The position numbers and the translations under genes are program-made. A stretch of DNA of 64,000 nucleotides from Desulfobulbaceae bacterium (GTDB lineage: Bacteria > Desulfobacterota > Desulfobulbia > Desulfobulbales > Desulfobulbaceae): contig JAAYIE010000060.1 of the NCBI GenBank assembly GCA_012744275.1, positions 1-64,000 of the forward strand, read 5' to 3'. Positions 59,868 through 64,000 of the stretch are shown piece by piece. Positions within the stretch are counted from its first letter, which is position 1. Each line of letters starts with the position of its first letter. Under the pieces are notes generated by a model. It saw only the letters and a list, made by a program, of their open reading frames with translations. It searched no databases and was not told the DNA's origin.

Positions 59868-59991
59868 TTCCAATTCCATATAAAAGTGCCCTCTGTGTTG
59901 GCTTCGGAAAATACTCCTCGGAGTACCTGTATGTACGCTTGCGTCGTACTTCCCTTGCCTCCTTGAAAGCAGCTTTAATCTGGAACTGGAA
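59867..59991 (-). repeat. About 125-bp inverted-repeat-ended element, copy 4 (starts at a stop codon)
   Basis: The terminal repeats are TTCCAATTCCA and TGGAACTGGAA, 9 of 11 or better when paired. On the minus strand the core is TTCAAGGAGGCAAGGGAAGT, ACGACGCAAGCGTACAT, GGTACTCCGAGGAGTATTTT and GAAGCCAACA. Its first base is the last base of the TGA stop of the preceding gene. Confidence 0.78.
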
Positions 59992-60035
59992 GACTGGGCC
60001 TACTTTATTCTGTTATTATACGTGACGATACAACC

Positions 60036-61181
60036 GTGAGCACCTCCCTGAAAGTTATCCTCTGGCTCATGATGACAACCGCACTGGCCTGCGGTTTTTT
60101 GCATCATGTGGTCCCGTCTGAGCAGATCAATTTTGAGCGCCTGCATATCTTTTTATTCAACCTCTGCAGCGGTGGCACCCTCTTGGTGTACTACACGGAA
60201 GGACAAACCCATCTGACCCTACGAACCAGGCTTTTTTTGCTGCTGGCCGTGGCCTTTGCCTTCAGTGCTTTTCTCCACTGGTATGCGGCAGCCATGGGTT
60301 TGTCGCTTGCATTGGCCTGGGTAGTAGAGCGGGCGCGGGTGAAACATTTTGGCAGTGTCGTGCCCAGGGCCCTATTTGCAGCCAGGGAATCGACGACCCG
60401 TAAGTTCCACCAGGCAGCCCTGCTTTGCCTGTCCATAGGTTTGGCCATGTCGAGTATCGTTATGCTCAACTCCGTGTATCTGCACTGGTGGCACATTGAA
60501 AAACTGAAGCTCGATACCTTTTTCCTCGGCTTTTCCTTCCCGGTCTCGCTGATATCCATGTCAGTTATCTTCAGCTTGATGCAACGGGCTCAAACTCATA
60601 CCACCAAGACTTTGAAGGCAGCTTCCTTCTGGGTGATCAACCTGGGAGTGATCATTTTCTTTCTCTTCATCCTCGCCAATATGTTCGAGGCCCAGGTATT
60701 CATCGCCACCACACTCTTTGTGGCCGTAGCCTATGTGTTCTGGTTGTACTGGCGGCAAGGTATTCAGTTGCAGCAGAAGGCATTCCTCAGCTCGGGTATT
60801 CTTTTTCTGCTGATAACCTCCATCACCGGTATTGCCTACATTGTGCTAGCCTCCTCGCCCTACTATATCCCGGAGTACAGCCAACCCCTGCTGCGGCTGC
60901 ACGCCTTTACCGCCCTCTACGGCTGGAACTTGAGCGGCTTGATGGTGATTGGCCGCCATGACGATTTTCCTTTGCAGCTCCATTCCAGCAAGATCATTTT
61001 GCTCCACTGGTTTACAGTGCTGGTACTGTGTCCGCTGGGATATTTTTTGCCACTTTTTGCTGTGTTGGCAGTGCTGGCTTATGCCTTCCTGTTGCGAATG
61101 CTCCTCTTTAATCAGGGCGCAGTGGATGAGGCCCTGCGTAAGCGCCAGCAGGAACAGTTGCAGCCCGCACAGGCAGGATAG
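60036..61181 (+). CDS. Multi-pass membrane protein of unknown function
   Basis: This 381-residue protein has about 9-10 predicted transmembrane helices, for example ILWLMMTTALACGFLHHVV, LFLLLAVAFAFSAFLHWY, INLGVIIFFLFILANMF and FLLITSITGIAYIVLAS. Several His residues are near helix ends (LHHVV, FLHWY, YLHWWH, LRLHAFTALYGW, LLHWFTVLVL), reminiscent of heme-binding membrane proteins, but no family was recognised. GTG 60036 is the first start; ATG 60069 or 60072 is possible. It is followed by a TauE/SafE exporter 65 nt later. Confidence 0.65.
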   Translation: MSTSLKVILWLMMTTALACGFLHHVVPSEQINFERLHIFLFNLCSGGTLLVYYTEGQTHLTLRTRLFLLLAVAFAFSAFLHWYAAAMGLSLALAWVVERARVKHFGSVVPRALFAARESTTRKFHQAALLCLSIGLAMSSIVMLNSVYLHWWHIEKLKLDTFFLGFSFPVSLISMSVIFSLMQRAQTHTTKTLKAASFWVINLGVIIFFLFILANMFEAQVFIATTLFVAVAYVFWLYWRQGIQLQQKAFLSSGILFLLITSITGIAYIVLASSPYYIPEYSQPLLRLHAFTALYGWNLSGLMVIGRHDDFPLQLHSSKIILLHWFTVLVLCPLGYFLPLFAVLAVLAYAFLLRMLLFNQGAVDEALRKRQQEQLQPAQAG

Positions 61182-61246
61182 GCAGAACAGGCAGACGTCT
61201 GATCCTTCAGGAAACTGCTGCGTCTTTTTTTTACTCGGAAAGTTCT

Positions 61247-61963
61247 ATGCTTGTGTATCTGTATTGCTGCTGTGTATTTCTCTTTGCCGGTGGTGTGCAG
61301 GGCCTGACTGGCTTTGGCGCTGGCCTGGTGGCTATTCCGCTTTTGACCCTGATGATTGACATCAAGCTGGCGGTTGGGCTGTGCATCCTCCACAATATGA
61401 TCATCACCACTTCCATGGCGTATGATCTGCGCCGTCACTTTGACTGGAGCAAGATCATGCCCCTTTTTATCGGGGCAGTGCCTGGCGTGCTTTTGGGTGC
61501 ATACTGGTTTAAGCATGTCAACCCGAACTGGCTGGAGGTTCTTCTGGGCTTTCTTTTGATCAGCTACAGCCTCTTCAACCTGCTGTTCCGGCCCAAGCCC
61601 CTGTATCTTTCTTCTGCCTGGGGTTATGTTGCTGGTTTTGGCACCGGTGCGATCACCTCGATCATCAGTGCGGGCGGGCCGCCCTCCATCATTTACACTA
61701 CCCTCACCGGCTGGAGAAAAGAGGAGATGAAGGCCACCCTGACCGGATTTTTTCTCTATAATGGCCTGTTCACTATGGTGGTCTACTTTTTTGGCGGTAA
61801 CTTTGGCCCAGGGACCTGGCTGCTTTTTGCCATCACCGCGCCTTTTGTTTTCCTGGGCACCTTGCTTGGTTCGCGCTTGAGCCGCCGCATTAACCAGCAA
61901 ACCTATCTGCGCCTGGTGTATGTCTTGCTGGTTATTATGGGCCTGCTTATGTTCTTAACTTAG
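61247..61963 (+). CDS. TauE/SafE-family sulfite/organosulfonate exporter
   Basis: This 238-residue membrane protein has the family hallmark at the N terminus, GGVQGLTGFGAGLVAIPLL. Its inverted repeat, GYVAGFGTGAITSIISAGGPPSIIY, lies in the second half, with about eight helices. The family exports sulfite, sulfoacetate and related anions. In a sulfur-metabolising anaerobe sulfite export is reasonable, but the substrate is not shown by the sequence. It precedes the sirtuin gene by 17 nt. Confidence 0.88.
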   Translation: MLVYLYCCCVFLFAGGVQGLTGFGAGLVAIPLLTLMIDIKLAVGLCILHNMIITTSMAYDLRRHFDWSKIMPLFIGAVPGVLLGAYWFKHVNPNWLEVLLGFLLISYSLFNLLFRPKPLYLSSAWGYVAGFGTGAITSIISAGGPPSIIYTTLTGWRKEEMKATLTGFFLYNGLFTMVVYFFGGNFGPGTWLLFAITAPFVFLGTLLGSRLSRRINQQTYLRLVYVLLVIMGLLMFLT

Positions 61964-61980
61964 CGTGGTGTTGAATAAAT

Positions 61981-62751
61981 ATGCACCAACCCATTGAAAA
62001 CCCAAAAAAGAAGGCGGCAAATGCAGCCACCCTGCTTGCCACTGCCCGTCAAAGCGTGGCCCTGACCGGGGCAGGCATTTCCGTGCCCAGTGGCATTCCG
62101 GATTTTCGCAGTGCTGGCGGGCTATGGAGCCATTTCCAGCCGGACGAATATGCTACCCTTGATGTTTTTTTGCAGAATCCGGCCAAGGCCTGGCAGCTAT
62201 TCCGCGCCATGGCGGAGATGCTTGCGGATAAAGAGCCGAATCCCGCCCATTATGCACTGGCAACGCTGGAAGGGCATGGACGTTTAACCGCCATCATCAC
62301 CCAGAATATAGACGGCCTGCATCAGGCTGCTGGCAGCAAATACGTGGTGGAGATGCATGGCGGCAGTAACATTTTGCATTGCCTGCGCTGCGGTTATGAA
62401 GAAGCCTTGGACACAACCAGGCTTAGAGAAAACACGGTGCCTGCCTGCCCGGAATGCGGTTTTAGCCTGAAGCCCAAGGTGGTGCTCTTTGGCGAGAACG
62501 TGGCGGAACTGGAAAGCGTGCATGGCCTGGCCAGCGGCTGTGATGTGCTCTTGGTGATCGGCACTTCGGCCCAAGTTTATCCGGCGGCAGCCCTGCCCGG
62601 ACTGGTGAGCCGCCAGGGCGGCAGCATTATCGAAATGAACAGGGAGCCGTCCCTTGCTGCCGCCACCGGCATTCAGCCCGATTTTTTTCTGGGCGGCGAT
62701 ATTAGAGAGAGCCTGCCCCGCCTACTTAAAGAAGTGGAGCAGCAACTCTGA
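61981..62751 (+). CDS. NAD-dependent protein deacylase (sirtuin, CobB-like)
   Basis: This 256-residue sirtuin has GAGISVPSGIPDFRSAGGLW (NAD loop), TQNIDGLHQAAG, catalytic His in EMHGG, the zinc site CLRCG...CPECG, KPKVVLFGEN, IGTSAQVYPAAALP and IEMNREPS. All catalytic and zinc residues are present. It removes acyl groups from Lys, for example on acyl-CoA synthetases. The Ala-Tyr pair that marks desuccinylases is not evident, so deacetylation is the likelier activity. It is probably in one transcript with the exporter. Confidence 0.93.
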   Translation: MHQPIENPKKKAANAATLLATARQSVALTGAGISVPSGIPDFRSAGGLWSHFQPDEYATLDVFLQNPAKAWQLFRAMAEMLADKEPNPAHYALATLEGHGRLTAIITQNIDGLHQAAGSKYVVEMHGGSNILHCLRCGYEEALDTTRLRENTVPACPECGFSLKPKVVLFGENVAELESVHGLASGCDVLLVIGTSAQVYPAAALPGLVSRQGGSIIEMNREPSLAAATGIQPDFFLGGDIRESLPRLLKEVEQQL

Positions 62752-62771
62752 TTCGGCTGTACAGGACGGAC

Positions 62772-63182
62772 TCAATCCCTTTGGATCACCTGTTTCTTGC
62801 CATCCTCCCCTAAAGAAACATAGGTGATGGCTGCCTCTGTGACCTTGACGGCCCGAAAGGCCATGTCCCGATCCGGTAGCACCGGCAGCACCCAGACCTC
62901 GACGATAATGGTCAGCGAAGTGGTACCAATCCGGCTGACACGGCCATAGCTACTGACCACATCACCGACCCGTACCGGCCGGATAAAGCGCATGCCCTCC
63001 ACCGCTACGGTGGTGGTGCGGGTGCGGGCGGTCTGCTTGGCCAGGATGCTGCCAGCCAGATCCATCTGCGACATGATCCAGCCGCCAAAGACATCGCCAT
63101 TAAAGCTGGTGTCCGTGGGCATGGGAATGGTGCGGAGCAAGAGCTCTCCCTGTGGCTCGGTGGCCTCTGCTTTGTTGCTCAT
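62772..63182 (-). CDS. YciA-type acyl-CoA thioesterase (hotdog fold)
   Basis: This 136-residue protein carries the YciA/acyl-CoA hydrolase pattern LLRTIPMPTDTSFNGDVFGGWIMSQMDLAGSILAKQTA, with catalytic Asp/Asn residues in NGDVFGGW, then VAVEGMRFIRPVRVGDVVSSYG. It hydrolyses a range of acyl-CoAs and normally forms hexamers. ATG 63182 follows ACAGGAG; the frame stays open upstream to 63263 without support. It is convergent with the sirtuin gene. Confidence 0.92.
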   Translation of the reverse strand: MSNKAEATEPQGELLLRTIPMPTDTSFNGDVFGGWIMSQMDLAGSILAKQTARTRTTTVAVEGMRFIRPVRVGDVVSSYGRVSRIGTTSLTIIVEVWVLPVLPDRDMAFRAVKVTEAAITYVSLGEDGKKQVIQRD

Positions 63183-63328
63183 AAGTACTCCTGTGACGGT
63201 TCCGGATTTTTCCTGCGGCTGCTTGAATTGTCCGGTACCTTTCTCTATAGTAGCGTGTTCCAATAATCAACCGGCGCTCTGCTGTCGGTATTGCTGTGAC
63301 TGTCTACTGTTTCTTAGGGAGGATAACA

Positions 63329-63682
63329 ATGCGTATTGATTGGGCCTATCTGCGTAAGGGCTGAGCATCCTGTATCAAGGCACAGGCTGTGCTGGAGGAA
63401 AGGGGTATGGCAATTGACAGTGTGGCTGATGCGCGCAAGGAAACCCTGCGCGCTGACGAGGCCTGGCAGCTTTTGGAGAAAGCCGGTGAAATTGTCATCG
63501 CTAAGGGTAAGAAGGTGCTGCATCTGGAGCCAAAGAAAGATGGCAAGGAAGCCGTGCTTGCCGAAGCGCTTGGCCGCAGCGGTACCCTGCGTGCACCCAC
63601 CCTCCGTTTGGGATCGCGTTATTTAGTGGGCTGGAGCGAACCCTTGTATGCGGAATATTTCCCTGCGGATAACGATGAATAA
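63329..63682 (+). CDS. ArsC-family selenoprotein (Sec at residue 12, UGA 63362-63364)
   Basis: Read through the UGA, the frame from ATG 63329 (behind GGGAGG) gives 117 residues of the thioredoxin-fold ArsC/Spx family: DWAYLRKG-U-ASCIKAQAVLEERG. The Sec is where ArsC has its catalytic Cys, and a resolving Cys lies three residues later (UxxC). The conserved ending TLRAPTLRLGSRYLVGWSEPLYAEYF fits the family. A small hairpin lies 15 nt after the UGA. ArsC-like selenoproteins are known in Desulfobacterota. Arsenate reduction is not shown; a general thiol/selenol redox role is as likely. The stop overlaps the bioF start (ATGAATAA). Standard callers would start this gene at ATG 63407 or miss it. Confidence 0.9.
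63365..63392 (+). promoter_or_regulatory. Putative bacterial SECIS element of the ArsC-like selenoprotein
   Basis: GCACA (63380-63384) pairs with TGTGC (63388-63392) around GGC, 15 nt after the UGA. The stem is shorter than that of the HesB gene but is in the right place. Confidence 0.5.
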
Positions 63683-64000
63683 TTTTGTCACTGATCTGAG
63701 TGCCAGGCTGGATGAACTGCGCAGCCAGGGACAATTGCGCAACTTCATGGCAGTAGAGCATCAACCAGGTGGTGACATTACAGTGGCAGGCCGGCGCTAC
63801 CTCAACCTGGCGGGTAATGATTATCTGGGCTTGGCCACGGATAGCGCCCTCTGCGCGGTCTTTTACGGTCAGCAGCACAATAAAAACCTGCTGACCAGCC
63901 ATGGTCTGGGCAGTACCGCCTCCCGCCTGATGACTGGCAACACTCAGGTGTGCGCCCTGTTTGAAGAGGAGCTGGCTCGTTTTTACCAGCAGGAAGCAGC
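63675..64000 (+). CDS. bioF: 8-amino-7-oxononanoate synthase (partial, runs off the window)
   Basis: The first 108 residues of a PLP-dependent alpha-oxoamine synthase are present: LSARLDELRSQGQLR, RYLNLAGNDYLGLA and SHGLGSTASRLMTGNT. These match BioF (KAPA synthase, biotin pathway) best; glycine C-acetyltransferase and ALA synthase share the fold. Biotin supply would suit the biotin-dependent carboxylase in this window. ATG 63675 overlaps the selenoprotein stop by 8 nt. The 3' part lies beyond position 64000. Confidence 0.82.
   Translation, partial: MNNFVTDLSARLDELRSQGQLRNFMAVEHQPGGDITVAGRRYLNLAGNDYLGLATDSALCAVFYGQQHNKNLLTSHGLGSTASRLMTGNTQVCALFEEELARFYQQEA

Overview
The window looks like a chromosomal segment of a strictly anaerobic Desulfobacterota bacterium, most likely Desulfobulbales (Desulfobulbus-like). 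This is an inference. It rests on two in-frame UGA selenoproteins of types common in that group (HesB-like and ArsC-like), on type IV pilus genes of deltaproteobacterial style, on a biotin-dependent propionyl-CoA/methylmalonyl-CoA carboxylase pair, on separate hemC, cobA-hemD, precorrin-2 dehydrogenase, ccsA and hemA genes, and on a hom gene followed by a phosphoglycerate-mutase-like gene. Coding density is high, with many 1-30 nt overlaps between genes.

Layout. 1-5.6 kb: end of a type IV pilus/secretin operon (pilO, pilP, an AMIN/TPR protein, a lipoprotein secretin, a further lipoprotein). 5.8-6.3 kb: decayed IS5-like transposase fragment and an initiator tRNA with its own promoter and terminator. 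6.3-9.6 kb, minus strand: hom, a proposed homoserine-kinase-like PGM-family gene, and a YbgC-type thioesterase. 9.6-16.9 kb, plus strand: adk, gmhA, a conserved protein of unknown function, hemC, a cobA-hemD fusion, a stand-alone CULT (cereblon thalidomide-binding fold) protein, and an FG-GAP protein. 17-18.3 kb: porin. 18.4-26.7 kb: receiver/GAF/histidine kinase, HEAT protein, DinG-type helicase, polyprenyl diphosphate synthase, ispH, and an AAA-ATPase/SPOR fusion. 27-36.3 kb: aat, a SpoT-like protein with an eroded synthetase domain, RNase R, a membrane coiled-coil protein, TrmJ-like methyltransferase, endonuclease III-like protein, phosphofructokinase, and MscL with a zinc ribbon. 36.5-37.7 kb: a HesB-like selenoprotein, its Cys paralogue and a tiny exported protein. 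37.8-41.8 kb: protein methyltransferase, then precorrin-2 dehydrogenase, ccsA, hemA and an acidic protein of unknown function. 42-45.2 kb: stand-alone AICAR transformylase and SppA. 45.4-48 kb: two lipoproteins, mtnA and a FucA-like aldolase. 48.4-52 kb: carboxylase alpha and beta. 52.5-55.5 kb: MerR regulator and a divergent Zn/Cd/Pb P-type ATPase with a textbook MerR operator. 55.6-63 kb: DUF2799 lipoprotein, RMD1/YagE protein, two tandem TIGR01777 epimerases (the second fused to a START-like domain), membrane protein, TauE/SafE exporter, sirtuin, acyl-CoA thioesterase. 63.3-64 kb: an ArsC-like selenoprotein overlapping a bioF that runs off the window.

How the genes fit together. Two clusters supply tetrapyrroles: hemA, ccsA and precorrin-2 dehydrogenase in one, hemC and cobA-hemD in the other. 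This fits siroheme-dependent metabolism and cytochrome c assembly. MtnA plus the class II aldolase suggests methylthioadenosine salvage by the DHAP-shunt route.

The least explained items are a family of about 125-bp elements with imperfect terminal inverted repeats (four clear copies and one degraded copy, often touching stop codons or lying in leaders), the CULT protein, the tandem Sec/Cys HesB pair, and the catalytically eroded RelA/SpoT synthetase domain. No CRISPR array, rRNA gene, prophage or intact insertion sequence was seen.
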